DNA of 64,000 nucleotides from CBDIBC01 sp965276635 (GTDB lineage Bacteria; Actinomycetota; Acidimicrobiia; Acidimicrobiales; Palsa-688). The DNA is taken from assembly GCA_965276635.1 (NCBI GenBank), contig CBDIBC010000005.1:1302001-1366000 (forward strand). Reading direction: 5' to 3'. Below the pieces are notes generated by a model. That model was not told where the DNA came from and ran no database searches. It saw only the letters and a program-made list of their open reading frames with translations. Made by a program: the position numbers and the translations under genes. Every line of letters begins with the position of its first letter. Positions within the stretch are counted from its first letter, which is position 1. Positions 1 to 8,601 of the stretch are shown in pieces.

Positions 1-471
1 GAAGCGGGGTCCGCAGTCGGTGCAGGTGATGAAAGGGTGGAGGTGGCGGCGATCTGTCGGGTCCCACATCTCGGCCAGGCAGGCGTCACATACGGCCATG
101 TCCGGGGCCACGGCGGTCACCGGCCCGTTCGTCGGACGGCTGTCGACGATGGCAAAGGTGCGGTGACCCTGCGGCGTCGCCTCCGTGACCTCGATTGTGT
201 CGACCACGGCGAGCGGGGGGGTGTCGGTCCGCAGCCGGTCCACGAACCGGTCGAGGGCGTGGGACGGGCCCTCCAGCTCGACGAACACGGCCCCGGCGTC
301 GTTGCCGACCGCCCCGGCCAGCCCCAGCTCGGTGGCCAGGCGGTAGACGAAGGGCCGGAAGCCCACACCCTGCACCACCCCGGTGATCCGCACCCGCCGG
401 GCGGTGCGGGCGAGAATCGGAGCCCCCGCGACACCAGGAGCACGGGACTCGGCCTCCGAACGGATCGCCAT
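1..471 (-). CDS. hypF: HypF carbamoyltransferase, N-terminal part (partial)
   Basis: HypF activates carbamoyl phosphate and passes the carbamoyl group to HypE, where it becomes the cyanide ligand of the NiFe-hydrogenase iron. The first 157 residues are visible. An acylphosphatase domain holds GVVQGVGFRPFVYRLA near residue 34, and a HypF-type zinc-finger start holds CDACLAEM and then CTDCGPRF near the window edge. The ATG at 471-469 opens a frame that stays open to base 1, so the 3' part lies outside the window. The domain order and the two motifs are diagnostic of the family. Other hyp or hydrogenase genes may lie further left. Confidence 0.9.
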   Translation of the reverse strand, partial: MAIRSEAESRAPGVAGAPILARTARRVRITGVVQGVGFRPFVYRLATELGLAGAVGNDAGAVFVELEGPSHALDRFVDRLRTDTPPLAVVDTIEVTEATPQGHRTFAIVDSRPTNGPVTAVAPDMAVCDACLAEMWDPTDRRHLHPFITCTDCGPRF

Positions 472-844
472 CACCACTCTCCCCGCCCGGAACGCGCACC
501 GAGCACTGACGACGGTAAGCCATTCTGCGCAGTAGTGCTGTCCGCTCGGGTCTACCCCGCGACCCGGCGACCCGGCGACCCGCCGACCCGGCGGCCGGCC
601 CGGCGGCCCGGCGGCCCGGCGGCCGGGCACGAAGTGCACACCAACCTCGGCAGACCACCGATTCCTGTGCACTTGGCGCGGCTCTACCCCGAACTTTGTG
701 CACACAAGTTCCCATCGCCTGGAGATTTCTGTGCAGTTGATGCCCGACGAACCCGGCGCTCATGCGGCTGGCGACGTGGCGCCGCGGTCGACGTGCCGCC
801 GGCGAGCAGCGGCCAGGGGTCGGATCCGTCACGGGCCGGTGGGC
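472..844. other. Intergenic region with short GC-rich tandem repeats
   Basis: No convincing gene was found between hypF and the NRAMP gene. Bases 559-626 are imperfect tandem copies of nine-base CGGCGACCC and GGCGGCCCG units. The long open frames crossing this stretch come from the lack of stop codons in very GC-rich repeats and show no recognisable protein. A gene 5' end lies on the left (hypF) and a gene 3' end on the right. Confidence 0.5.
559..626. repeat. Imperfect GC-rich tandem repeat
   Basis: Short nine-base units (CGGCGACCC drifting into GGCGGCCCG) are repeated head to tail for about 68 bases. This is simple-sequence expansion; there are no spacers, so it is not a CRISPR array. Confidence 0.6.
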
Positions 845-2548
845 TCAGCCGCGGCCGAGCTGGATGGCCTTGACGAGCAACAGCCCGACGCTGATCACCA
901 GATAGGACCGGAGGGATAGGATCCCGACCCGCAGCCCCGGCGACCATGTGACCGGCTTCAACAGGGCGAGCGGTGGCATCCGCCACGACATCTTCTCGCT
1001 CTGGGCCAGGCGAGGCGTCGGGGGGACGGTGGGCTGCCCGCTGCGATGATTCAGGATCCGCAGGAGCAGGCTGACGATCACCCCGCCCACGGCCAGGGCG
1101 ATGGCCAGGTCCACGAACACGCTGGCCACGTTGATCGTCGGGAACAGCGTCGTGGCCATGAGGGTGCCAGACAGGATGAGCAGTACCCCGACGATCACCG
1201 CAGCCACCAGGTTCAGCCACTTGGGGTTGACCCACGGGCCGAGCACCTCGCGGTCGTTGCAGAGCAGCAGGAGGAAGACGCTGGCGGACGGCAGGAGCAG
1301 ACCGGCCAGGGCCTGGACGCTGGTGGTGATCAGGCCGAGCGGCGCGCCAGGGATCAGCACGATCCCGGCGGCCACCGCCACCATGGCGGTGTAGCTCAGA
1401 TAGAACTGCTTGGCGTCAGCGAAGCCGCGGTGCAGGGAGTGGCGGATGCCGAACACGTCCCCGAAGGCGTAGCTGGTGGACAGGGTGACCGCGGCGGCGC
1501 CGAGGATGCTGGCGTCGAAGAGGAGGATGGCGAAGAGGGTGCCGAGCCCGCTGCCGTGGCGGCCCAGGAGGCGGGCGACCCCGCCGGCGTCGGTGAAGTG
1601 ACCGAACGCAGTGGTGCCACGGGCGGCGTAGTCGGCCGCCACCATGATGCAGGCCGCGCCGATGACGACCACGATCGAGCCCATGACCGTGTCGGCCCGC
1701 TCGTAGCTGATGAAGCGAGGGGTGATGCGCTTGTCGACGATGTTGGACTGCTGGAAGAACAGCTGCCAGGGGGCCACGGTGGTTCCGACGATGGCGATGA
1801 TGAGCAGCACGGCTGCCGACGACACGCCACCATGTATGCCGGGGATCACGAAGTTCTTGCCGATCGTCCCCGGATGGGGGTGGGAGAGGAAGAACAAGGG
1901 GACCTGCACCAGGCTGATGGCGATGAACACGAACATGGCGCGCTCCCAGCGACGGAAGCTGCCCGTGGCCATGATCGCCACCAGAGCGACCGCCGCCGTG
2001 GGGACGGCGATGTAGGTGGAGATGCCGGCGTAGGTGGCGGCGAGGGAGATCCCGATGAACTCGGTGACGATGGTCAGGAAGTTCAGGACGAAGAGGTCAC
2101 CGACGCTGAACCAACCCCAGCCCTTGCCGAACCGCTCGTTTATCAGGCGAGCGTGGCCGACGCCGGTCACCGCGCCGAGGCGGACGACCATCTCCTGGTT
2201 CACGACGAGGACGGGGATGAGCAGGATGAGGGTCCACAGCAGGCTGGTGTGGTAGTTCTGGCCGGCCTGCGCGTAAGTCGAGACGCCGCCGGCATCGTTG
2301 TCGCCGACCATCACGATCAGGCCCGGCCCGGCGATGGCGGCGAAGGTCAGCAGCCGCTGGCGCCAGCTGTGCCGTTCTCCGACGTTGCCGACCGCAACCC
2401 GGCCGAACGCCCCCTCGATGTCACCCAGGTGAGCCTGGTCGAGGACGGCCGACAGTGGCGCCTGGAGGCTGGGGGCAGGACCGTGCTCGGGACGTGCGGA
2501 ATCGGCCGCCCCGGCATCGTTGGCCCGGGCGGCTGGACGATCCGTCAT
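845..2548 (-). CDS. NRAMP-family divalent cation transporter, divergent (possibly Mg2+)
   Basis: Polytopic SLC11/NRAMP-type membrane protein of 567 residues with an LeuT-like fold expected and a hydrophilic N-terminal tail of about 65 residues. The two ion-binding helices are atypical. Helix 1 reads GDNDAGG at residues 82-88 instead of DPGN. Helix 6 reads APWQ at residues 259-262 where classical MntH has MPHN, so the metal-coordinating methionine is absent. Loss of that methionine is known for NRAMP-related magnesium transporters. It lies three bases downstream of an MgtE-N/CBS gene in the same direction, so the two are probably cotranscribed. Inference: it moves Mg2+ or another hard cation rather than Mn2+ or Fe2+. 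The family is sure; the substrate is not. Confidence 0.85.
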   Translation of the reverse strand: MTDRPAARANDAGAADSARPEHGPAPSLQAPLSAVLDQAHLGDIEGAFGRVAVGNVGERHSWRQRLLTFAAIAGPGLIVMVGDNDAGGVSTYAQAGQNYHTSLLWTLILLIPVLVVNQEMVVRLGAVTGVGHARLINERFGKGWGWFSVGDLFVLNFLTIVTEFIGISLAATYAGISTYIAVPTAAVALVAIMATGSFRRWERAMFVFIAISLVQVPLFFLSHPHPGTIGKNFVIPGIHGGVSSAAVLLIIAIVGTTVAPWQLFFQQSNIVDKRITPRFISYERADTVMGSIVVVIGAACIMVAADYAARGTTAFGHFTDAGGVARLLGRHGSGLGTLFAILLFDASILGAAAVTLSTSYAFGDVFGIRHSLHRGFADAKQFYLSYTAMVAVAAGIVLIPGAPLGLITTSVQALAGLLLPSASVFLLLLCNDREVLGPWVNPKWLNLVAAVIVGVLLILSGTLMATTLFPTINVASVFVDLAIALAVGGVIVSLLLRILNHRSGQPTVPPTPRLAQSEKMSWRMPPLALLKPVTWSPGLRVGILSLRSYLVISVGLLLVKAIQLGRG

Positions 2549-2551
2549 GGG

Positions 2552-3841
2552 CTAGCTCCGGGGCTCCGGTTGGGCGAGGTGGGCGGCGTCGCGTTCAGGG
2601 TCCGCCGGTGATGCCTCGGGATGGGGCGCAGGTTCTCGTCGTCGCCAGTCGTCGGGGATGGTGGCCTCGAGGACATCATCGACGGTGATGACGCCGAGGA
2701 GCTGGTCGTCGCCGTCGACGACCGGGACGGTCATGAGGTTGTAGTCGGCCATGAGCAAGGTGACGTCCACCACGTCGGTGGCGGCCGCCACCCGCACCGG
2801 GTCGGTGTCGATGACGTCGGACAGCCCGGCCTCGGGTTCGGCGTGCAGCAGCCCGATGACGCTGACGGTCCCGACCAGGCGATTGGCCCCGTCGACGGCG
2901 TGAACGGTCACCAGGGCCTCGGGCTGGATGTTCTCGGCCAGGCGGATGCGGCGCAGGGCCTCCTCCACGGTGGCCTCGGCCGGGACGGTCAACAGGTCGA
3001 TGCCCATGATGCCGCCGGCACTGGTGGCGTTGAAGCCGAGCAGGGTCAGCACCTTGGTCCGGGTTCCGGCCGGGAGCAGGTCGAGGACCTTCTGGCGCCG
3101 CCCCTGGGGGAGCTCGGCGATGGCGTCGGCGGCGTCGTCGGCGCGCATGTGGGCGATGACGTCGGCCACCTCGGCGTCGGTCTTGTCGCCGAAGAGCCGG
3201 TTGGCGATATCGGGGTCCAGCTCCTCGAACACGTCGGCCTCGAGCTCGGGGTCGGCGTGCACGGCGTCGAGGATCTCCTCGCCCTCGGTGCGCGACGCGT
3301 CCTCCAGGATGTCGGCGATCTGGGCCGGCTTGAGCCGGCCGACCCGACCGAACGTGGCCCGGGCCCGGACGCTGGGGGTGTGGCCGATGAGCGGCTCGAA
3401 CGCCTTCCAGTCCTGGCAGGGATGCCCGGCCGTCGGCCGGATGAGCCCGAAGAGCCGGGCCGGGCGGCGGGTGTCCAGGCAGGAGAGCACCCATCCTTCA
3501 CCAGTGGCCTGCAGCTCGACGTCCCAGGCTCGCACCAGCTCGGCGTCGGCGACGTCGATCAGCCGGTGCCCGAGGATGTCTTCGCGCAGGAGCACCTCGC
3601 CGTCGCGCCGCTCGAAGCTGCGCAGGTCGACCTTCGACTTGGCCAGCGCCACCCGCTCCTCGGACAGCTCGGCCACCCGGCGGATGGGGACGAAGACCCG
3701 GCGACCGCCGACCTTGACCACCATCCCGGTCACGACGGGGTAGTCGCCGCCTCGGAGGCGAACGATCACGTCGTCGACCTTCCCGACGCCCTCACTGGTC
3801 GGCGAGAGCAACTGGCGGCCCAGCAACACGGACAGATGCAC
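2552..3841 (-). CDS. Soluble MgtE N-domain/CBS-pair protein
   Basis: Protein of 429 residues. It has a PRC-barrel-like N-terminal half (start LLGRQLLSPTSEGVGKVDD), then an MgtE intracellular superhelical domain at about 170-275 (LKPAQIADILEDA, LPQGRRQKVLDLLP), then two CBS motifs at about 280-400 ending in LGVITVDDVLEA. The MgtE channel domain is missing and no membrane helices are visible. In MgtE the N and CBS domains sense Mg2+ and gate the pore. Here they are encoded just upstream of a separate NRAMP transporter, so a regulatory role for that transporter is likely. The C-terminal 25 residues are charged and proline-rich. Confidence 0.88.
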   Translation of the reverse strand: MHLSVLLGRQLLSPTSEGVGKVDDVIVRLRGGDYPVVTGMVVKVGGRRVFVPIRRVAELSEERVALAKSKVDLRSFERRDGEVLLREDILGHRLIDVADAELVRAWDVELQATGEGWVLSCLDTRRPARLFGLIRPTAGHPCQDWKAFEPLIGHTPSVRARATFGRVGRLKPAQIADILEDASRTEGEEILDAVHADPELEADVFEELDPDIANRLFGDKTDAEVADVIAHMRADDAADAIAELPQGRRQKVLDLLPAGTRTKVLTLLGFNATSAGGIMGIDLLTVPAEATVEEALRRIRLAENIQPEALVTVHAVDGANRLVGTVSVIGLLHAEPEAGLSDVIDTDPVRVAAATDVVDVTLLMADYNLMTVPVVDGDDQLLGVITVDDVLEATIPDDWRRREPAPHPEASPADPERDAAHLAQPEPRS

Positions 3842-3958
3842 TGCATCACCCTACTCACGGGCCGCGACGGCCACTCTGCCCGTTCCGAGCAGGACGTTGG
3901 ACGCCCGAAATCTCGCCCCGCGCCGCACGTGCCCTGACTCGGTCGGCACAATGGCGCC

Positions 3959-4375
3959 ATGACCGGTTGGACGTGCCCGGACTGCCGACGGCTGTTCCGT
4001 CGAGTCGGCCAGATGCACGAGTGCGCGCCCGCCATGACCCTGGAGGCGTACCTGGCCAGCGGGCCGCCGCACGAGCGCCCCATCGTCGAAGCGGTGATCC
4101 GCCACCTCGAGACGGTGGGGCCGCTGCATGTGGAGCCGGTATCGGTCGGCGTCTTCTTGAAGCGCTCGCAGACGTTCGCCCAGCTCCGCCCCAAGGACCG
4201 TTGGGAGGCGCTGTCGTTCTCCCTGCCCCGACAGGTCCGCCACGATCGCATCGTCAGGAAGGTCATCACCTACCACGGTCGCCACCACCACGTGGCGAAC
4301 CTCAGGAGCGCCGACGAGCTCGACGACCGGCTGCGGTCGTGGTTGGCCGAGGCCTACCTCGCCGCGCCGGAATGA
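3959..4375 (+). CDS. DUF5655-type protein with N-terminal zinc-binding motif
   Basis: Small protein of 138 residues, function unknown. Residues 6-9 are CPDC and a further H-x-C follows at 21-23, a probable small zinc ribbon. The rest carries the pattern GPLHVEPVSVGVFLKRSQTF and SFSLPRQ typical of the DUF5655 family. The stop codon overlaps the ATG of the following aminopeptidase (ATGA), so the two are probably translationally coupled. The start ATG at 3959 is the first in the frame and is followed at once by the zinc motif. Confidence 0.75.
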   Translation: MTGWTCPDCRRLFRRVGQMHECAPAMTLEAYLASGPPHERPIVEAVIRHLETVGPLHVEPVSVGVFLKRSQTFAQLRPKDRWEALSFSLPRQVRHDRIVRKVITYHGRHHHVANLRSADELDDRLRSWLAEAYLAAPE

Positions 4376-5331
4376 CCGGGCGGTTCCCGGAGATCGAGCC
4401 GTACGAGCACGGGATGCTCGATGTCGGCGACAGGCAGCACCTGTACTGGGAGACGTGCGGGAACCCGGCAGGCAAGCCGGCCGTCGTCCTGCACGGCGGG
4501 CCCGGATCCGGATGCACGCCGAGCAGTCGCCGTTGGTTCGATCCCGAGGCCTACCGCGTCGTGTTGTTCGACCAGCGGGGCGCCGGGCGGAGCACGCCGC
4601 ACGCCGGCGACCCGTTCACCGATCTGTCGAGCAACACCACACCCCACCTGATCGACGACATCGAGCGGCTCCGCAGGCATCTCGGCATCGACGCCTGGTT
4701 GGTGCGGGGCTCCTCCTGGGGCGTCACCCTGGCGCTGGCCTACGGGGAGGCGCATCCCGACCGGGTCACCGAGATGGTCCTGGCGTCGGTGACCTTGACG
4801 CGGCCGGCCGACATCCATTGGCTCTACCACGAGACCGGTCGGTACCTCCCCGAGCAGTGGGCACGCTTTCGCGCCGGCGTCCCCGCCGCCGATCGGGACG
4901 GCGATCTCGTTGCCGCGTACCATCGACTCCTCCACGACGAACCCGAGCGTGCCGTCCGTGAACGAGCGGCACGAGCCTGGTGCGAGTGGGAAGACGCGGT
5001 CACCTCCCTGGAACCGGGGTGGACCCCGAGCCCCCGCTACCACGACCCGGCGTTCCGTATGGCTTTCGCACGCATCGTGACCCACTACTTCCACCACCAT
5101 GCCTGGCTGGCCGACGGGCAGCTCGTCCGTCACGCCGACCGCCTGGCCGGGATCCCTGCTGTCCTGGTCCACGGCAGCTTCGACCTCGGCGGTCCACCGG
5201 ACACCGCCTTCCAGCTGGCCGCCGCCTGGCCCGGAGCCGAGCTGCACCTCGTCGACACCGGCCACGCCGGGGGCGATGCCATGACCGCCCGGATCCTCGC
5301 CGCCACCGACCGGTTCGCGCCTGCGCGCTGA
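4372..5331 (+). CDS. pip: Prolyl aminopeptidase (proline iminopeptidase)
   Basis: Alpha/beta hydrolase of 319 residues that removes N-terminal proline from peptides in the cytoplasm (EC 3.4.11.5). The family oxyanion motif HGGPGSGCTP is near residue 42. FDQRGAGRS follows, and the nucleophile elbow GSSWGVTLALAY lies near residue 108. The late D and H needed for the triad lie in VHGSFDLGGPP and DTGHAGGD. The ATG at 4372 overlaps the stop of the DUF5655 gene. The frame is open upstream, but the coupled start aligns with the usual N-terminus (EIEPYEHGMLDVGD). Confidence 0.9.
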   Translation: MTGRFPEIEPYEHGMLDVGDRQHLYWETCGNPAGKPAVVLHGGPGSGCTPSSRRWFDPEAYRVVLFDQRGAGRSTPHAGDPFTDLSSNTTPHLIDDIERLRRHLGIDAWLVRGSSWGVTLALAYGEAHPDRVTEMVLASVTLTRPADIHWLYHETGRYLPEQWARFRAGVPAADRDGDLVAAYHRLLHDEPERAVRERAARAWCEWEDAVTSLEPGWTPSPRYHDPAFRMAFARIVTHYFHHHAWLADGQLVRHADRLAGIPAVLVHGSFDLGGPPDTAFQLAAAWPGAELHLVDTGHAGGDAMTARILAATDRFAPAR

Positions 5332-5404
5332 CCGGCGCCGGACCGCCTGATTTTGTGCGCGCAGTATCCACCATCGGTCGCCACCTGCTCGTTAGGGTCC
5401 CACC

Positions 5405-5593
5405 GTGGGGCGGCCGAGGATCTATCACGAGCGGCGGGTGTCCACCGCGATCCGCCTACCGACCTCCCTGCGCGATGCGCTCCGCTCCGCTGCCGTCGAG
5501 CGCGACGTGTCGGTGAACCTTCTCGTGACGCGCGCCGTGACCGACTACCTCCGGCACCTGCCGCCTCCCGACGACGGGCGAGGGCGACGGTGA
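5405..5593 (+). CDS. Ribbon-helix-helix DNA-binding protein
   Basis: Protein of 62 residues starting at GTG. The pattern VSTAIRLPTSLRDALRSAA followed by VSVNLLVTRAVTDYLRHL is a CopG/Arc-like ribbon-helix-helix: one strand, then two helices. Its stop overlaps the GTG start of the following DNA methyltransferase (GTGA). A local repressor controlling the methyltransferase is the simplest reading. An antitoxin-like role cannot be excluded, but no toxin is visible. Confidence 0.7.
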   Translation: MGRPRIYHERRVSTAIRLPTSLRDALRSAAVERDVSVNLLVTRAVTDYLRHLPPPDDGRGRR

Positions 5594-7056
5594 CGGCCGC
5601 CTCGGTCCCCGAACCGCGGCGAGCTCGGGCCCGGCGGCCGACGGCAACCGCCCGGTTCGGATCATCGCGACGGGAGAGCCACGATGCCACCGGGTTCTAC
5701 CGGCGCTTCGTGGCGCCGGAGCTCTCGAGCGACACGACCGTCGTCCGTCCCGATCGGCTCGACGTCATCTACCACCACGACGCTCGTGACATGGCGGCCG
5801 TGCCGTCGAGCTCGATCGCGCTCGTCGTCACCTCACCCCCGTACTTCGCCGGCAAGGCGTACGAGGAGAGCCTCGGGGAGAACGGGGTCCCGGCGACCTA
5901 CTTCGAGTACCTCGCGCTCCTCCGCGACGTCTTCGCGGAGTGCAAGCGGGTCCTGGAGCCCGGCGGGCGCGTCGCCGTGAACGTGGCCAACCTCGGTCGT
6001 CGCCCCTACCGGTCCCTGGCCGGCGACGTGACATCCATCCTCGAGGAGCTCGGGCTCCTCCTGCGGGGCGAGGTCGTCTGGTGGAAAGGGCGGGCCGCCG
6101 GCGGCTCCTGCGCCTGGGGCACCTTCCAGCGACCGGGGAACCCAGTCCTCCGGGATGTGACCGAGCGTGTGGTGATCGCCAGCAAGGGTCGGTTCGACCG
6201 AGCATCCAAGCCGGAGGAGCGGATGCGCCTGGGGCTGCCGTCCACCGCCACCATCTCGCGCGACGAGTTCCTGGAGGCGACGACCGACCTGTGGGAGATC
6301 CCGGCCGAGAGCGCGCGGCGGGTCGGCCATCCGGCCCCGTTTCCCATCGAGCTCCCCCGGCGCCTCATCGATCTGTACACCTACGAGGGGGACGTCGTCC
6401 TCGATCCCTTCATGGGCGCCGGCACCACCGCCGTGGCCGCCCTGCGCACGCAGCGGCACTACATCGGCTTCGACACCGAGCGGGCCTACGTCGACCGGGC
6501 CCACGAGCGCATCGCCGAGGAGGCGGACCGCCTCGATCACCAGCAATCGTTGGCGACCACGCCGTTCTCGGTCCGGCTCCCGGCGGTGGCGGCCACCGGC
6601 GACGGCGAGGATTCCCACACCCGCGCCGTCCGCGAAGGAAAGCAGGCCAAGGACCTGGCTGGGATCCTGCTGGCCAGCAGCGGCTTCGTGGACATCCGGG
6701 CCGACGTCAAGCTTCCTCGATTGGGCGTCACCCTGAGCTTCCAGGCCGCCGACCACACCGGCCGCCAGTGGGGCTTCGATGTGTCGGGGACCTTCACCGC
6801 CGGGCGGGGCGGATTGAAGCGCTCCGACACCTTGTGGAAGACCCTCGGCACGGCCGCCGTCATCCACCAGCGCCACCCGGACCTGCCGCTCGTGCTCCTC
6901 ACCACCGATGCCCCGGCACGCCACAGCGCCGGTGGCGCAGCCCTGGGTGCCCTGCGAGGTCCGGGCCGGGCCGTGTTCGACGTGGTGGAGCTGCTCAACT
7001 CGTGGGACCACCAACGGCTGCGCGACCACGCCCTGGGGGCGCGACCGGCCGAATGA
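5590..7056 (+). CDS. Site-specific DNA methyltransferase with extra C-terminal domain
   Basis: Protein of 488 residues. Motif IV TSPPY is at 81-85 and the SAM-binding motif DPFMGAGTT at 272-280. This circular order marks a beta-class amino-methyltransferase (N4-cytosine or N6-adenine). The GTG at 5590 overlaps the RHH gene stop; the frame is open further upstream but without family sequence. Residues from about 330 onward form a second domain not needed for methylation, with WGFDVSGTF, GLKRSDTLWKTLG and PLVLLTT. This has an alpha/beta look with a conserved acidic D-V-S centre and could be a nuclease-like or target-recognition fold. No separate restriction gene is adjacent, so it is either a solitary methyltransferase or a one-polypeptide R-M enzyme. 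Confidence 0.82.
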   Translation: MTAASVPEPRRARARRPTATARFGSSRRESHDATGFYRRFVAPELSSDTTVVRPDRLDVIYHHDARDMAAVPSSSIALVVTSPPYFAGKAYEESLGENGVPATYFEYLALLRDVFAECKRVLEPGGRVAVNVANLGRRPYRSLAGDVTSILEELGLLLRGEVVWWKGRAAGGSCAWGTFQRPGNPVLRDVTERVVIASKGRFDRASKPEERMRLGLPSTATISRDEFLEATTDLWEIPAESARRVGHPAPFPIELPRRLIDLYTYEGDVVLDPFMGAGTTAVAALRTQRHYIGFDTERAYVDRAHERIAEEADRLDHQQSLATTPFSVRLPAVAATGDGEDSHTRAVREGKQAKDLAGILLASSGFVDIRADVKLPRLGVTLSFQAADHTGRQWGFDVSGTFTAGRGGLKRSDTLWKTLGTAAVIHQRHPDLPLVLLTTDAPARHSAGGAALGALRGPGRAVFDVVELLNSWDHQRLRDHALGARPAE

Positions 7057-7075
7057 CCGGCCTAGGCCAGCGCCG

Positions 7076-8440
7076 TCACGCCAATCGCAGCTTGAGCAAG
7101 GCGTTCTCGATGACCTCGGAGAGCGCGGGATGGATCCAGTACTGGTCCCTGGCCACCTCGGCCACCGGTTGATCGAACGCCAGAGCCTGGATGAGGGGCT
7201 GGATCAGGCTCGAAGCCTGGTAGCCCATGAGGTGGGCGCCGAGCAGGAGGCCCGTGTCGGGGTCGGCGTACAGCCGGCAGATGCCATCCCGGTCTTCCAT
7301 CGCCCACCCGAACGCCGTCTCACCGTAGGCCTGTGTGGCGGTGACGAAACGGCGACCGCCGGCCTCCAGCTCCTGGCCGGTAGCTCCGACGCTGGCGATC
7401 TGCGGGCTGGTGAACACGGCCGAGGGCACGTGGCGGTGGGGGAACGGGCGGAGGTCGTCGCCGTGGACCAGGTTGTGGGCCACGGTCCGGGCCTCGGCGT
7501 TGGCGACGTGCTTGAGCTGGAACGCCGACGCGACGTCGCCGAGCGCCCACACCGCCTCGGCGGTCGTCCGTCCGAACTCGTCGACCCTGACCCGGCCGTC
7601 GCCGCGGACTTCCACGCCGGCGGCGTCGAGGCCCAAAGCTTCGGAGTTCGGTTGCCGACCGGTGGCCACCAACAGCAAGTCGCCGCTGACGGTCCGGCCA
7701 TCACCCAGATCGAGCAGAACACCGTCCCCGACGGCACGCAACGCGACCGGGGCCGCAGACAGGTGGATGTCCCAGCGGGATGCGGCCAGGGCCGTGAACC
7801 GCTGCGAGATCTCGCCGTCCAGCGCGGTCAACAGACGCGGGCCGCGCGTCACGATGCGCACCACGACTCCCAGGCTGGAGAAAACATGGGCGAACTCGGC
7901 GGCCACGTAGCCACCGCCCAGGATCACCAAGGTCTCGGGCAACCGGTCGATCCGCATGATCGTGTCGGAGGTATGAAACGCCACACCCGACGAGGCCACG
8001 ACATCGGGCACCGTCGGCCGTGCGCCAGTGGCGATGACCACCTGGTCGGCTGTGAAGCGACCCTCGCCCTCCACCGCGATGCGGCGCGGACCGTCGAACG
8101 CAGCCGGGCCCTCGAAGAGCGTCACGTTGTCAGAGCCCAGCCGATAGCCCCAACCGCCGGCCGACGTGGCATCGATGCGGCCGAAGATCCGATCCCTGAC
8201 ATCGGTCCACCGAACCCGTTCGATGCGGGCGTCGATGCCATAGCGAGGCGCCCCCGTGACGGTCTCGGCCACCTCGGCCGCATAGACGTACATCTTCGTC
8301 GGTATGCAGCCTCGGTTCAGGCAGGTGCCCCCGAACGTGCCCGCTTCGACCAGCGCCACCCGCTTGTCGTCGAAGTCCGAGGTGATCAGGGCGTTTCCCG
8401 ACCCAGAACCGATGATCGCCAGGTCGAAGTCGGCCACCAC
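7076..8440 (-). CDS. mtr: Mycothione reductase
   Basis: FAD/NADPH disulfide oxidoreductase of 454 residues that reduces mycothione to mycothiol, the actinobacterial low-molecular-weight thiol. It has an N-terminal FAD motif (DLAIIGSGSGNA), the redox pair in GGTCLNRGCIPTKMYVYAAE, an NADPH motif (VILGGGYVAAEFAHVF), and the C-terminal dimer interface with the catalytic pair in YWIHPALSEVIENALL. The Ser-Gly-Asn form of the N-terminal loop and the IHPALSEV tail fit mycothione reductase better than mercuric or lipoamide reductases. Convergent with the methyltransferase gene. Confidence 0.88.
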   Translation of the reverse strand: MVADFDLAIIGSGSGNALITSDFDDKRVALVEAGTFGGTCLNRGCIPTKMYVYAAEVAETVTGAPRYGIDARIERVRWTDVRDRIFGRIDATSAGGWGYRLGSDNVTLFEGPAAFDGPRRIAVEGEGRFTADQVVIATGARPTVPDVVASSGVAFHTSDTIMRIDRLPETLVILGGGYVAAEFAHVFSSLGVVVRIVTRGPRLLTALDGEISQRFTALAASRWDIHLSAAPVALRAVGDGVLLDLGDGRTVSGDLLLVATGRQPNSEALGLDAAGVEVRGDGRVRVDEFGRTTAEAVWALGDVASAFQLKHVANAEARTVAHNLVHGDDLRPFPHRHVPSAVFTSPQIASVGATGQELEAGGRRFVTATQAYGETAFGWAMEDRDGICRLYADPDTGLLLGAHLMGYQASSLIQPLIQALAFDQPVAEVARDQYWIHPALSEVIENALLKLRLA

Positions 8441-8601
8441 CAGAAGCTACGCGACACCGCGCTCGGCCACGCCGCTGACCTTTGCCAGCATCATGATCCG
8501 ACGGGGAAGGGCGCCGGTCGGCGCGCCTCTCGACCGCCTACCATCTCCGGGAGCCGAAACCGCCGGCCGCCTTCCCCCTCGAACGAAGCGAGAACCGACC
8601 T

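Noticed and set aside
559..626. Possible CRISPR-like repeat array
   Set aside because: Units are nine bases, imperfect and without spacers; no cas genes in the window.
1046..2611. Long plus-strand open frame of 521 codons opposite the NRAMP gene
   Set aside because: It is antisense to a clear transporter, rich in Asp, Gly, Gln and His with no motif; an artefact of high GC at codon position three.
2621..3937. Long plus-strand open frame opposite the MgtE-N/CBS gene
   Set aside because: Low-complexity VDGVDD-like antisense translation; the minus-strand protein has clear MgtE and CBS domains.
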